Of a DNA stretch of 16,275 nucleotides, positions 7,108 to 14,029 are shown piece after piece. The position numbers and the translations under genes were made by a program. Each line of letters opens with the position of its first letter. Position 1 is the first letter of the stretch. The stretch lies in NCBI GenBank assembly GCA_036444495.1, contig JAZGBC010000234.1, forward strand, positions 1-16,275. The letters are read 5' to 3'. The notes under the pieces are model-generated. The model saw only the letters and a program-made list of their open reading frames with translations, did not search any database and was not told the DNA's origin. Source of the stretch: JAZGBC01 sp036444495. GTDB lineage: Bacteria; Pseudomonadota; Alphaproteobacteria; Kiloniellales; J153.

Positions 7108-7159
7108 CTTGGGCAGACTATGGCCCCGGCCGGGGTCACCGGTCAATGCCGTGCAGGCA

Positions 7160-7196
7160 AAGGAAAAGCCGCGCTTCCGATGTGGGAAGGCGGCTG
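7160..7196 (-). terminator. Rho-independent terminator downstream of rpmJ
   Basis: Read on the minus strand, an 11-bp stem (AGCCGCCTTCC with GGAAGCGCGGCT, one bulged base) is followed by TTTTCCTTT. It lies 47 bases after the rpmJ stop and insulates glcDEF from rpmJ transcription. A second GC-rich hairpin (GGCGGCC with GGCCGCC, about 7208-7231) sits between it and rpmJ but lacks a T-run. Confidence 0.7.
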
Positions 7197-7242
7197 TTTT
7201 GGGGCCGGCGGCCGCGTCCCGGCCGCCGCTATGGCGCCGGGA

Positions 7243-7368
7243 TCAGCCCTGGCGCGCCTTGAAGCGCGGGTTGCGCTTGTTGATGACGTAGATCCGGCCA
7301 CGCCGCCGCACGACTCGGCAGTTCTTCTCCCGCTTCTTGGCGGTCTTGAGCGAATGTACGACCTTCAT
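7243..7368 (-). CDS. rpmJ: 50S ribosomal protein bL36
   Basis: This 41-residue, highly basic protein begins MKVVHSLKTAKKREKNC and ends RRRGRIYVINKRNPRFKARQG, the classic end of bL36. It sits in the large ribosomal subunit near the peptidyl transferase region. The four-ligand zinc-ribbon (CCCH) of the other bL36 type is absent, with a single Cys at residue 17, as is usual for alphaproteobacterial bL36. The ribosome binding site GAGGAAACC precedes the ATG. It is too short for most ORF cut-offs but unmistakable. It is monocistronic, ending in a strong terminator. Confidence 0.96.
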   Translation of the reverse strand: MKVVHSLKTAKKREKNCRVVRRRGRIYVINKRNPRFKARQG

Positions 7369-7460
7369 GGCAGGTTTCCTCGATTTCCAGGCCGCCGGCC
7401 GGTGGTCTCCGCAGCGGCGGGGAACATAGGCAAGGGGCCCGGCCCTGTCAACCGCGCGCC

Positions 7461-8417
7461 CTACCAGTCGGACATAAGGGCTTCGGTGTCTTTCTTGATT
7501 ACATGAAAGCGCATGATCCGCAGGTCGCCGGTCTCGATCGCCTGTATACGCCGGCTCCAGATCTCCACCTCGTCAACCAGAGCCGGGGCCATCTCGGGCG
7601 AAATTCCCTTCCTTTGGAGCGAGTCGATGTAGTCGGCCCAACTCTGAGTGACCAGGCTGCGGAAGCTGTCGGTGATGTCCTCGGTCACCCGGATATCGAG
7701 ATGAAGTTCGGCAAAGACATCCTGATAATCCTGCATCGCCCATGGATGGGCGCCCATGGGTTCGTTATCGATCCAGACCTTAATGTCGCCGGATGGCATG
7801 TGGCGCTGGGTATAGACATAGTCGGTGAAGAGGAACTGTCCTTTGGCCTTCAGTAGGATCTCGACCATCTCCAGGAATTCGCGCTTATGTTTCACCGAGA
7901 AGAGGAACTCCTTGGAGAAGACGCAGTCGATCGATTTGGCCTTCATGTTGAAGGTGTCCGGGTCGAACTGCTCGATCGTCACCTTCTTGCCCATGCCCGC
8001 CTTGACCGAAAGGGCCGTGGCGGCCTCGACCAGGTCCGCGTCCGGCTCCAGGCCGGTCACCCAGACACCTAAGTTCTCGCACATGGTGCGCGCCGCTCCA
8101 CCCAGGCCGGCGCCCAGATCGAGCACAGAATGGGCCGGGTCCAGGCCAAAGAAATTGACCATGTTCATGATGTAATCGGCGCCACCCGGGCTGGAGAAGC
8201 CCTCGCCCCAGACCCGCTGCACCAGTTCCAGGCGCGAGGTCTCCCAGTACTCCCTTTCGCGTTCGTAGCGGACGTCGTGGTCCAGCCCCAGGTCGAGCGC
8301 CCGGTGCTGGGGCTTCTCGACGAGATCGTAGCCCTCCCACCAGGCCTTCAGGCGGTTGCGGAGGGCGTTCTTGCCCCTCAGCACCTGCAGGCCTCGGTTT
8401 CCAGCGCCGAACATCAC
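7461..8417 (-). CDS. Class I SAM-dependent methyltransferase
   Basis: A 318-residue protein with the SAM-binding motif I VLDLGAGLGGAARTM at about residues 98-112, the acidic ribose-binding position in GLEPD about 15 residues later, and a later FLFTDYVY strand. The segment before motif I (GFSSPGGADYIMNMVNFFGLDP) is like small-molecule methyltransferases acting on phosphoethanolamine, sarcosine or dimethylglycine, but I cannot name the substrate. The N-terminal about 60 residues (KAWWEGYDLVEKPQHRALDLGLDHDVRYEREREYWETSRLELVQRVWGEGF) are a distinct charged segment, and the C-terminal helices (SWADYIDSLQRKGISPEMAPALVDEVEIWSRRIQAIETGDLRIMRFHVIKK) may bind substrate. Either of two adjacent ATGs (8417 or 8414) may be used; CTAAGGAATT gives a Shine-Dalgarno match. 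It is divergent from the MATE gene. Confidence 0.8.
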   Translation of the reverse strand: MMFGAGNRGLQVLRGKNALRNRLKAWWEGYDLVEKPQHRALDLGLDHDVRYEREREYWETSRLELVQRVWGEGFSSPGGADYIMNMVNFFGLDPAHSVLDLGAGLGGAARTMCENLGVWVTGLEPDADLVEAATALSVKAGMGKKVTIEQFDPDTFNMKAKSIDCVFSKEFLFSVKHKREFLEMVEILLKAKGQFLFTDYVYTQRHMPSGDIKVWIDNEPMGAHPWAMQDYQDVFAELHLDIRVTEDITDSFRSLVTQSWADYIDSLQRKGISPEMAPALVDEVEIWSRRIQAIETGDLRIMRFHVIKKDTEALMSDW

Positions 8418-8482
8418 AATTCCTTAGGTCGTCTTCGGGTCCGCGCACAGGCCAAGCGGCCGGGCGCGGTCCCCCTCAGGCT

Positions 8483-8499
8483 CAATTCATAAAGAATTG
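8483..8499. promoter_or_regulatory. Palindrome in the divergent methyltransferase/MATE intergenic region
   Basis: CAATTC-ATAAA-GAATTG is a 6+5+6 perfect inverted repeat, 66-82 bases upstream of the methyltransferase start and 141-157 upstream of the MATE start. It is AT-rich in a GC-rich surrounding, so it may be an operator or promoter element. The rest of the 8418-8639 gap holds two GGTTAA direct repeats (8512-8517 and 8524-8529) and nothing else I can assign. Confidence 0.35.
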
Positions 8500-8639
8500 G
8501 GGTAAATCCACGGTTAAGGGTGGGGTTAACGACTGGTAAATCTCGCCGGTGGGTTGCGGCCCTTGGATCACCGTTGTACCGCCCTCACCTTCCGGCCCTG
8601 CTTTGACCGGCGAATCATCCCTCCTGTACCATCGGCGCC

Positions 8640-9992
8640 ATGCCCGCTCCCCGCCCCCTGCTCCTGTCAGAGCACATTGTCCGCCACCTGCGCCTTGCCG
8701 TTCCCGTCATGCTGGCCCGGGCCGGCATGATCATCATGGTCCTGGTGGACGCGATCATGGCCGGCCGCGCCGGGGTGGGCCCGCTGGCCCACTACGCCAT
8801 CGCGCTAGCGCCTCATCTCCTGGTGCTGGTCCTGGGCATCGGTCTTCTGGTCGGCACCATCATCCTTACCGCCCAGGCCGATGGGGCGGGACGGCCGGCG
8901 GATTGCGGGCGGGTCTGGTTCGTGGCGCTCGGCATGTCCTGCGGGCTTGGGCTGATCGCCGCGCTCCCGCTGCTCTGGGGGGAGACCCTGCTTCTGGGGC
9001 TGGGACAGGAGGCCGGGCTGGCCGCCGGCGGCGGCCGGGCGCTGCATATGTTCGCCCTCGGCATGCCTGCGACGCTCATGTATATCGCCACCACGTTCTT
9101 TCTCGAAGGCATCGGCCGACCGAAACCCGGCATGGTGATCGCGCTCTCGGCCAATCTGCTCAATGCGGGCATCAACTGGCTGCTCATCACCGGGGAGATG
9201 GGGGCCCCCGCCATGGGGGCAGCCGGGGCGGCGCTGGGGATCACGATTACCCGCTGGGTCATGCTTTTCGCACTCGTCGGTTACGCCCTGGCGATGCGCG
9301 ACGCCGCCGGCTACGGCCTGCGCGTGCGGCCCAGCGGCATCCGGACCCTGGTGCGCAAGCTGCTGCGGATCGGCGCGCCGCTGTCCATCGCGGCGGGGCT
9401 GGAATCGGCCTGCTTCTCCGCGGTGGCGACCTTTGCCGGCTGGCTGGGCGAGGCGCCGCTCGCCGCCTATCAGATCGCCCATGGCGCGGTGACCTTCGTC
9501 TTCATGCTGGCCATCGGCCTGTCGACCGCCACCTCGATCCGGGTGGCCAACGCCGTCGGCCGGCACGATCGGGCCGGGATGGCCGCGGCCGGCTGGACCG
9601 GAATTGGCATGATTGCCGCGTTCGCCGCCGTCATGGGCCTCGCCATCGCCTTCTTCAGCGGTGAGATAACCGCGCTCTACAGCAGGGACGCGTCAGTGCT
9701 CGCGCTGGCCGAGCCTCTGCTCGCCATCGTTGCCGTGATGGTCGTGGTTGACGGCATCCAGGCGGTGACCCTGGGCGCCCTGCGCGCCACCGGCGACGTG
9801 ATCTTTCCGACCATCACGTACGGGCTCTGCTTCTGGGCCCTGGGGATGCCGGTGGCCTATCTTCTGGCGTTCGAAGCGGGTGCGGGCGTCGCGGGGCTGC
9901 TCTGGGGCCTTTTTGCCGCGCTGGTTTGCGCGCTGCTGGCGCTCGTCTGGCGCTTTATCTTGGTCGCGCGCCGCCCGGTGACACCTCTTTAG
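8640..9992 (+). CDS. MATE family multidrug/toxin exporter (NorM-like)
   Basis: A 450-residue integral membrane protein with about 12 hydrophobic segments arranged as two homologous MatE halves (about residues 20-180 and 245-405). Family features include AVPVMLARAGMIIMVLVDAIMAGR in helix 1, FFLEGIGRPKPGMVIALSANLLNAGINWLLI with the conserved NxxLN region, GAPLSIAAGLESACFSAVATFAGWLGEAPLAAYQIA in the second half, and GALRATGDVIFPTITYGLCFWALGMPVAYLLAF. MATE proteins use Na+ or H+ gradients to export cationic drugs or metabolites across the inner membrane; the substrate here is unknown. Start ATG 8640 is the first in frame; the Shine-Dalgarno sequence is weak. It is apparently monocistronic. Confidence 0.92.
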   Translation: MPAPRPLLLSEHIVRHLRLAVPVMLARAGMIIMVLVDAIMAGRAGVGPLAHYAIALAPHLLVLVLGIGLLVGTIILTAQADGAGRPADCGRVWFVALGMSCGLGLIAALPLLWGETLLLGLGQEAGLAAGGGRALHMFALGMPATLMYIATTFFLEGIGRPKPGMVIALSANLLNAGINWLLITGEMGAPAMGAAGAALGITITRWVMLFALVGYALAMRDAAGYGLRVRPSGIRTLVRKLLRIGAPLSIAAGLESACFSAVATFAGWLGEAPLAAYQIAHGAVTFVFMLAIGLSTATSIRVANAVGRHDRAGMAAAGWTGIGMIAAFAAVMGLAIAFFSGEITALYSRDASVLALAEPLLAIVAVMVVVDGIQAVTLGALRATGDVIFPTITYGLCFWALGMPVAYLLAFEAGAGVAGLLWGLFAALVCALLALVWRFILVARRPVTPL

Positions 9993-10002
9993 CGCGCGCT
10001 TA

Positions 10003-10015
10003 ATACCGACGGTAT
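10003..10015. promoter_or_regulatory. Short palindrome upstream of the 76-residue gene
   Basis: ATACCG-A-CGGTAT is a perfect 6+1+6 palindrome, 74-86 bases upstream of ATG 10089 and just after the MATE stop. It is followed by the AT-rich AACCAATTATTAATCG. It could be an operator or promoter-proximal site; the function is unknown. Confidence 0.3.
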
Positions 10016-10088
10016 AACCAATTATTAATCGAAAGGGGACGACACTCGCCTTGAATCAATCGCACCGAGGAAGGCAGGGGAACCAGAC

Positions 10089-10319
10089 ATGCAGCGACGG
10101 GTCAGCGTACGGGAAGGGCAGCGCTATGCGCAGCGCTTTAGGATCAAGAACCGCCCCGCTATCTGGAAAGTGGGGTCGGTGAAGGAGAGCGGGTCCATTC
10201 CTCACGCCCGCCTGGTCAACGTCGAGGATCCGCTGCAGACCAAGACCATCTCCTGCGTGACGCTCATCTCCGGCTCGTTGTTCGAACTGGTGGCCGATTC
10301 CCCGGTCGGGACCGGCTGA
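10089..10319 (+). CDS. Small uncharacterised protein (76 residues)
   Basis: MQRRVSVREGQRYAQRFRIK opens the protein; the rest reads as a small all-beta domain (AIWKVGSV, IPHARLVNVEDP, TKTISCVTLISGSLFELV). It resembles short alphaproteobacterial proteins of the type that start with a modified 'R-x-GQ-x-(F/Y)' strand and contain a 'PHARL ... D(P)...KT(I/L)S' core, but I know no function for them. It has no signal peptide or membrane segment. The ribosome binding site AGGGGAACC sits 6 bases before the ATG, which together with codon use supports a real gene. It is followed by a strong hairpin terminator and then a tRNA on the other strand, so it is monocistronic. Confidence 0.75.
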   Translation: MQRRVSVREGQRYAQRFRIKNRPAIWKVGSVKESGSIPHARLVNVEDPLQTKTISCVTLISGSLFELVADSPVGTG

Positions 10320-10349
10320 GCGCCGGCGTAAGACCAAAGATCAACGAGA

Positions 10350-10374
10350 AACGGGCCGGTTCAACCGGCCCGTT
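10350..10374. terminator. Strong hairpin, probably a bidirectional terminator
   Basis: AACGGGCCGGTT and AACCGGCCCGTT form a 12-bp perfect stem around one base (in practice a 5-base loop). On the plus strand it is followed by CCTTAT, on the minus strand by TCTCGTTGATCTTT. It lies between the 3' ends of the 76-residue gene (plus) and tRNA-Val (minus), so it can serve both. Confidence 0.65.
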
Positions 10375-10398
10375 CCTTATCGGCCCTAGGCTTTAGAA

Positions 10399-10473
10399 TG
10401 GTGGGCACACCTGGGATTGAACCAGGGACCTCCTCGATGTCAACGAGGCGCTCTCCCGCTGAGCTATGCGCCC
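10399..10473 (-). tRNA. tRNA-Val (anticodon GAC)
   Basis: The minus strand folds into a full cloverleaf: 7-bp acceptor GGGCGCA/TGTGCCC with one G-T pair, D-stem GCTC/GAGC, anticodon stem CCTCG/CGAGG with loop TTGACAT (anticodon GAC), a 5-base variable loop, and T-stem CCTGG/CCAGG with loop TTCAATC. Discriminator A and an encoded CCA end are present, giving 75 nt. It reads the valine codons GUC and GUU. A GC-rich hairpin (GGGCCCC/GGGGCCC, 10478-10497) lies just upstream of its 5' end. Confidence 0.97.
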
Positions 10474-10557
10474 TTTGGGGCCCCTCCCACGGGGCCCGGA
10501 AAAAGCGCAGGCGGAGTACCATCATACCTGGGCTTTTTCAAGCCGGCTCCGGCCGGA

Positions 10558-10917
10558 TCAAGAGTGGAGCATGACCTCCACCTGGTCGACCAGGTCGCGC
10601 AGGTGAAAGGGCTTGGACAGGACGCGGGCCTCTTTCGGGCTCTGCTCGCGCGCCCTGAGCGCCACGGCGGCGAAACCGGTAATGAACATGACCTTGATCC
10701 CGGGCTGCTTCTTGCCCGCCCGGCGGGCCAGCTCGATACCGTCCAGGCCCGGCATGACCACATCGGCCAGAAGCAGATCGAAGGGTATCTCGGAGAGCTG
10801 GGCCAGGGCGTCCAGCCCGTTGCCCACCGGCGTCACCTCGTGCCCGGCCCGGCGCAGGGCCTTGGCGAGGAACTCGCGCATGCTCTCGTCGTCTTCGGCA
10901 AGCAGGATCTGCGCCAT
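10558..10917 (-). CDS. cpdR: Single-domain response regulator CpdR
   Basis: This 119-residue receiver domain has no output domain. The acidic pocket D9-D10, phospho-acceptor D52 (LLLADVVMPGLDG), T80 (MFITGF) and K102 (VLSKPFHLRDLV) are all present. FITGFAAVAL and VLSKPFHLRDLVDQVE are signatures of CpdR, which in Caulobacter, when unphosphorylated, primes the ClpXP protease at the cell pole to degrade cell-cycle proteins; phosphorylation via CckA-ChpT turns it off. GAAGGACC before the ATG is the ribosome binding site. It is divergent from an N-formylglutamate amidohydrolase gene, an arrangement I recall from other alphaproteobacteria. A CtrA-like half-conserved site lies in the shared upstream region. 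Confidence 0.92.
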   Translation of the reverse strand: MAQILLAEDDESMREFLAKALRRAGHEVTPVGNGLDALAQLSEIPFDLLLADVVMPGLDGIELARRAGKKQPGIKVMFITGFAAVALRAREQSPKEARVLSKPFHLRDLVDQVEVMLHS

Positions 10918-10999
10918 CTTGGTCCTTCGGGTCCGGTGGTCGGGCCTGACGGTAGCGGCCCGGACGCGGGGGGAGGGCCATAGTCTATGAAGCCTTCCC

Positions 11000-11015
11000 T
11001 AAATTAGTGCTTAAC
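11000..11015. promoter_or_regulatory. Possible CtrA-binding site upstream of cpdR
   Basis: TAAA-TTAGTGC-TTAAC matches the CtrA consensus TTAA-N7-TTAAC at all but one base. It lies 83-98 bases upstream of the cpdR start in the cpdR/N-formylglutamate amidohydrolase divergent region (10918-11190). Control of a CtrA-pathway gene by CtrA would make biological sense, but short AT-rich motifs match by chance. Confidence 0.3.
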
Positions 11016-11190
11016 GGGGCCGTTTGCCGCCCCGCATTTTCACGCCTGGCGTGCCCCGCCGCAAGCCGTATCGCCCCGAACGCCCGGCCGGTCCCGAACG
11101 CCCTCCCGTCCAGCCGATTCGGGGCCGAGCCAAGTCCGAGCCAAGGAAGGGACATGACACGGCGGCGGCTTTCTTTTAAACACGTGAGCC

Positions 11191-12120
11191 ATGGACGCGC
11201 TTCTGAATACGGGGGCCATGGACGCAGCCGCTGCCATGGCGGCGCTGGGCCCGGTGGAGGCCGAGGAAGCCTCGCACGAGGTGCTGGCCCCATCGCGCCA
11301 GACCCTACCGCTGGTCTTCGCCTCGCCGCACAGCGGCAGCAACTACCCGGCGGAGTTCCTGGCCGCCTCCAAGCTCGATCCCGTGGCGCTGCGCCGCTCG
11401 GAGGACAGCTTCGTCGACGAGCTTTTCGCGACCGCCCCCAGGCTCGGCGCGCCGCTGATCCGGGCGCTTTTTCCGCGCGCCTTCGTCGACCCCAACCGCG
11501 AGCCCTTCGAGCTCGATCCCGCCATGTTCGAGGACGAGCTGCCGGCCTACGCCAACACCCGCTCGCCCCGGGTGGCCGCGGGGCTGGGCACCATCGCCCG
11601 GGTGGTCGCCAACGGCACGGACATCTACCGCGGCAAGCTGACCTTCGCCGAGGCGCTGCACCGTATCCGCGGGCACTACTGGCCTTACCACCGGGCTCTC
11701 GGCGATCTGGTGGAGCGCACCAGGGAGGCCTTCGGTTGCTGTGTCCTGGTGGATTGCCATTCCATGCCCTCGGTCGGCGGTCCGGCGGACAGCGATGCGG
11801 GGCACCGGCGCGTGGATTTCGTGCTCGGGGACTGCCACGGCACCTCCTGCGCCTCCACGGTGACCGAGGCGGCCCAGAGCGCGCTTCAGGAGCTGGGCTA
11901 CCACGTGGCGCGCAACGCGCCTTATTCCGGTGGCTTCGTCACGCGCCACTACGGCCGGCCCGAGGCAGGCGTTCACGCCCTGCAGATCGAGGTCAACCGG
12001 CAGCTCTACATGGACGAGGCCGAGATCAGCCGCGGCGCGGGCCTGCCCAAGCTGGCGCGCGACCTGAACGCCGTCATCGCCGCCCTCGGCGCCATCGAAC
12101 CGGCGCAGATCGCGGCCTAA
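11191..12120 (+). CDS. N-formylglutamate amidohydrolase family protein
   Basis: A 309-residue member of the N-formylglutamate amidohydrolase (FGase) family, zinc enzymes that hydrolyse N-formyl-L-glutamate to glutamate and formate in one route of histidine breakdown. Family motifs are LVFASPHSGSNYP near residue 42, RSEDSFVDELF, PRAFVDPNREPFELDPAMF, DIYRGKLTFAEALHRIRGHYWPYHRAL, CVLVDCHSMPS (a metal-binding DxH), YSGGFVTRHYGRPEAGVHALQIEVNRQLYMDE. No other hut genes are nearby, so a role in histidine catabolism is not shown; the copy next to cpdR may act on another N-acyl amino acid. The first about 30 residues (MDALLNTGAMDAAAAMAALGPVE) are low-complexity and the Shine-Dalgarno sequence is weak, so the start could be a little further in (ATG 11218 or 11236). 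Its stop overlaps the next ATG (TAATG). Confidence 0.88.
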   Translation: MDALLNTGAMDAAAAMAALGPVEAEEASHEVLAPSRQTLPLVFASPHSGSNYPAEFLAASKLDPVALRRSEDSFVDELFATAPRLGAPLIRALFPRAFVDPNREPFELDPAMFEDELPAYANTRSPRVAAGLGTIARVVANGTDIYRGKLTFAEALHRIRGHYWPYHRALGDLVERTREAFGCCVLVDCHSMPSVGGPADSDAGHRRVDFVLGDCHGTSCASTVTEAAQSALQELGYHVARNAPYSGGFVTRHYGRPEAGVHALQIEVNRQLYMDEAEISRGAGLPKLARDLNAVIAALGAIEPAQIAA

Positions 12121-12713
12121 TGGCTGCAAGCGAAGGTCCGCCTCTCCGGGTCCGGCCCGCGGAGCCCGGGGACCTGGAGCGCGTCCAGGCCATCTACGCC
12201 CATCACGTGCTGCACGGGCTGGCCTCCTTCGAGGAAACCCCACCCGATCTGGAGGAAATTACCCGGCGCTACGAGAACCTCCGGGCCCGTGGCCTGCCCT
12301 ATCTCGTGGCGGAGTTGGGCGGCAAGGATGCACCGGAGGGAGTGCCAGAGGGGGTCTGGGGCTACGCCTACGCCGCTCCCTACCGGACGCGGCCGGCCTA
12401 CCGCTACAGCGTCGAGAACTCCGTCTACCTCGCTACGGGCCTGGAGGGCCGGGGCATCGGCCGGGCGCTCCTGGAGGAGCTGATCCGCCGCTGCGCCGAG
12501 CTCGGCTACCGGCAGATGATCGCGATCATCGGCGACAGCGCGCACGTCCCCTCGATCAAGTTGCACGAGGCCCTCGGCTTCAGCCACGTCGGCAATATCG
12601 TCTCGGTGGGCTTCAAGCTCGGCCGCTGGGTCGACAGCGTTATCCTGCAGCTCCCTTTAGGCGAGGGCGACGGGACGCTGCCGCCGGATGCGGGCGAGGC
12701 GTCCGGAGACTAA
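12120..12713 (+). CDS. GNAT family N-acetyltransferase, phosphinothricin acetyltransferase-like
   Basis: A 197-residue GNAT protein whose ATG overlaps the preceding stop by one base (TAATG), so it is translationally coupled to the amidohydrolase. The PAT-like pattern is clear: VRPAEPGDLERVQAIYAHHVLHGLASFEETPP, GYAYAAPYRTRPAYRYSVENSVYLATGLEGRGIGRALLEELIRRC (acetyl-CoA binding GRGIGR at about 120-125), QMIAIIGDSAHVPSIKLHEALGFSHVGNIVSVGFKLGRWVDSVILQ. Family members acetylate phosphinothricin, methionine sulfoximine/sulfone or similar glutamate analogues. Coupling to a glutamate-releasing amidohydrolase hints at work on glutamate-like amino acids, which is inference. A 15-residue acidic tail follows the domain. 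Confidence 0.9.
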   Translation: MAASEGPPLRVRPAEPGDLERVQAIYAHHVLHGLASFEETPPDLEEITRRYENLRARGLPYLVAELGGKDAPEGVPEGVWGYAYAAPYRTRPAYRYSVENSVYLATGLEGRGIGRALLEELIRRCAELGYRQMIAIIGDSAHVPSIKLHEALGFSHVGNIVSVGFKLGRWVDSVILQLPLGEGDGTLPPDAGEASGD

Positions 12714-12736
12714 AACCAAGCCCCGCCGCTAAAAAA

Positions 12737-12761
12737 CGGGCCGCGCGCTTGGCACGGCCCG
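12737..12761 (+). terminator. Weak terminator-like hairpin after the GNAT gene
   Basis: CGGGCCG (12737-12743) pairs with CGGCCCG (12755-12761); AAAAAA precedes it and AGTTTGGGG follows, extending the stem as AAA/TTT. Two more small hairpins follow: AGACGCC/GGCGTCT (12774-12792) and GAACGC-GAGCG/CGCTC-GCGTTC (about 12797-12821). The remainder of the 259-base gap before acuI has an AT-rich patch (12836-12861) that may hold the acuI promoter; no clear -10/-35 pair. Confidence 0.4.
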
Positions 12762-12972
12762 AGTTTGGGGAGGAGACGCCTGGTCGGCGTCTGGCGGAAC
12801 GCGAGCGGGCGCTCAGCGTTCCTACCGCAGTGCAACATTATATTCGAAATTTCTTATACTGCAAGGACCTGGATTCGCTGTGTTGCAGCATTACGGGGCA
12901 AATGCTTAGCTGACGTGAAGCGGCACCGTCTCGACAGGCGCAGGGTAAATCCATCAGGGAGAAGGCCGATCC

Positions 12973-13968
12973 ATGTTCAAGGCGATTCTGTTGCAGGAGA
13001 GCGACGGCAAGGTGAGCGCCGCGCTTCAGGAGATCGAGGAGTCACGGCTGCCGGACTTCGGCGGGAACGTGGTCACGGTCGCGGTGGACTATTCGACCCT
13101 CAACTACAAGGACGGGATGATCCTGAGCGGCATCGGCCGCCTGGTGCGCGACTACCCGCACGTGCCGGGCATCGACTTCGCCGGCAAGGTGGAGGAGAGC
13201 GCCCATCCGGACTTCCAGCCCGGCGATGAAGTGGTCTCGACCGGCTGGCGCGTGGGCGAGTCCACCTGGGGCGGCCACGCCCAGAAGGCGCGGGTCAAGG
13301 GCGGCTGGCTGGTGCCCCTGCCCGAGGGACTGAGCGCCAAGCGCGCCATGGCCATCGGCACGGCCGGCTTCACCGCCATGCTGGCGGTCATCGCACTGGA
13401 GGAGCATGGCGTGACCCCGGACGGGGGCGAGGTCCTGGTCACGGGGGCCGGCGGCGGCGTGGGCTCGGTGGCGGTCGCCATCCTGGCGAAGCTCGGCTAC
13501 CGGGTCGCGGCCTCCACCGGCCGGGCCGAGACCCACGACTACCTCAAATCCCTGGGCGCGGAGAGCATCATCGAGCGCCAGGAGCTGTCCGAGCCCTCCA
13601 AGCGCCCCCTGGAGAAGGAGCGTTTCGCCGGCTGCGTGGACACCGTGGGCGGCGCCACCCTCGCCCGGGTGCTGGCCCAGATGGCCTACAATGGCGCGGT
13701 GGCCGCCGTCGGGCTGGCCGGGGGCAGCGCGCTGGAGACCACGGTGCTGCCCTTCCTGCTGCGCGGGGTGAACCTGCTGGGCATCGACTCGGTCATGTGC
13801 CCCCTGCCCCGGCGCCAGGCCGCCTGGGCGCGCCTGACGCGCGACCTGCCGCTGGACAAGCTGGACGCCATGATCCAGGACGCCACGCTCGCCGAGCTGC
13901 CCGGCCTGGGCGGCAAGATCCTCAAAGGCCAGGTCCGCGGGCGGGTGGTGGTGGACGTGAATGGGTGA
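12973..13968 (+). CDS. acuI: Acrylyl-CoA reductase / MDR oxidoreductase (AcuI/YhdH family)
   Basis: A 331-residue zinc-free medium-chain dehydrogenase/reductase. AcuI/YhdH reduces acryloyl-CoA to propionyl-CoA with NADPH, detoxifying acrylate from DMSP, beta-alanine or 3-hydroxypropionate metabolism. Family signatures: VDYSTLNYKDGMILSGIGRLVRDYPHVPGIDFAG, GDEVVSTGWRVGESTWGGHAQKARV, AMAIGTAGFTAMLAV, EVLVTGAGGGVGSVAVAILAKLGYRVAASTGR (the NADPH-binding Rossmann motif), FAGCVDTVGGATLARVLAQMAYNGAVAAVGLAGG, and IDSVMCPLPRR. The ribosome binding site GGGAGAAGG precedes the ATG. No acuR or dddL-type neighbour is seen. Its 3' end (13873-13938) is repeated at 92% identity at 15908-15973, beyond the methyltransferase gene. 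Confidence 0.93.
   Translation: MFKAILLQESDGKVSAALQEIEESRLPDFGGNVVTVAVDYSTLNYKDGMILSGIGRLVRDYPHVPGIDFAGKVEESAHPDFQPGDEVVSTGWRVGESTWGGHAQKARVKGGWLVPLPEGLSAKRAMAIGTAGFTAMLAVIALEEHGVTPDGGEVLVTGAGGGVGSVAVAILAKLGYRVAASTGRAETHDYLKSLGAESIIERQELSEPSKRPLEKERFAGCVDTVGGATLARVLAQMAYNGAVAAVGLAGGSALETTVLPFLLRGVNLLGIDSVMCPLPRRQAAWARLTRDLPLDKLDAMIQDATLAELPGLGGKILKGQVRGRVVVDVNG
13873..13938 (+). repeat. Direct repeat copy 1 (acuI 3' coding end)
   Basis: Bases 13873-13938 match 15908-15973 at 61 of 66 positions, same orientation and same reading frame (IQDATLAELPGLGGKILKGQVR against IQDATLADLPGLGGRILKGPVR). This copy is the intact gene's own 3' end. Confidence 0.85.
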
Positions 13969-14029
13969 TGGTGGGGGGCTCGCGTTATGGGTAATGACCT
14001 GTTCGGAATGTAGACGGAAAAGTTGCGAT

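Noticed and set aside
8514..8530. TTAA ... TTAAC pair as a CtrA site upstream of the methyltransferase and MATE genes
   Set aside because: The spacer is 8 bases, not the 7 of the CtrA consensus; treated only as a GGTTAA direct repeat.
10478..10497. GGGCCCC/GGGGCCC hairpin next to tRNA-Val as a terminator of cpdR
   Set aside because: No T-run follows on either strand; it may just be a GC-rich stem near the tRNA 5' end.
11007..12119. Long plus-strand open frame preceding the GNAT gene in the same frame
   Set aside because: It overlaps the N-formylglutamate amidohydrolase gene in another frame and has arginine-rich shadow composition; GNAT homology starts only at about 12120.
13969..14029. Possible IS end between acuI and the methyltransferase (GGTAATGACCTGTTCGGAAT region)
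   Set aside because: It feels like an insertion-sequence terminus, but I see no matching inverted end within the window and cannot name the element.
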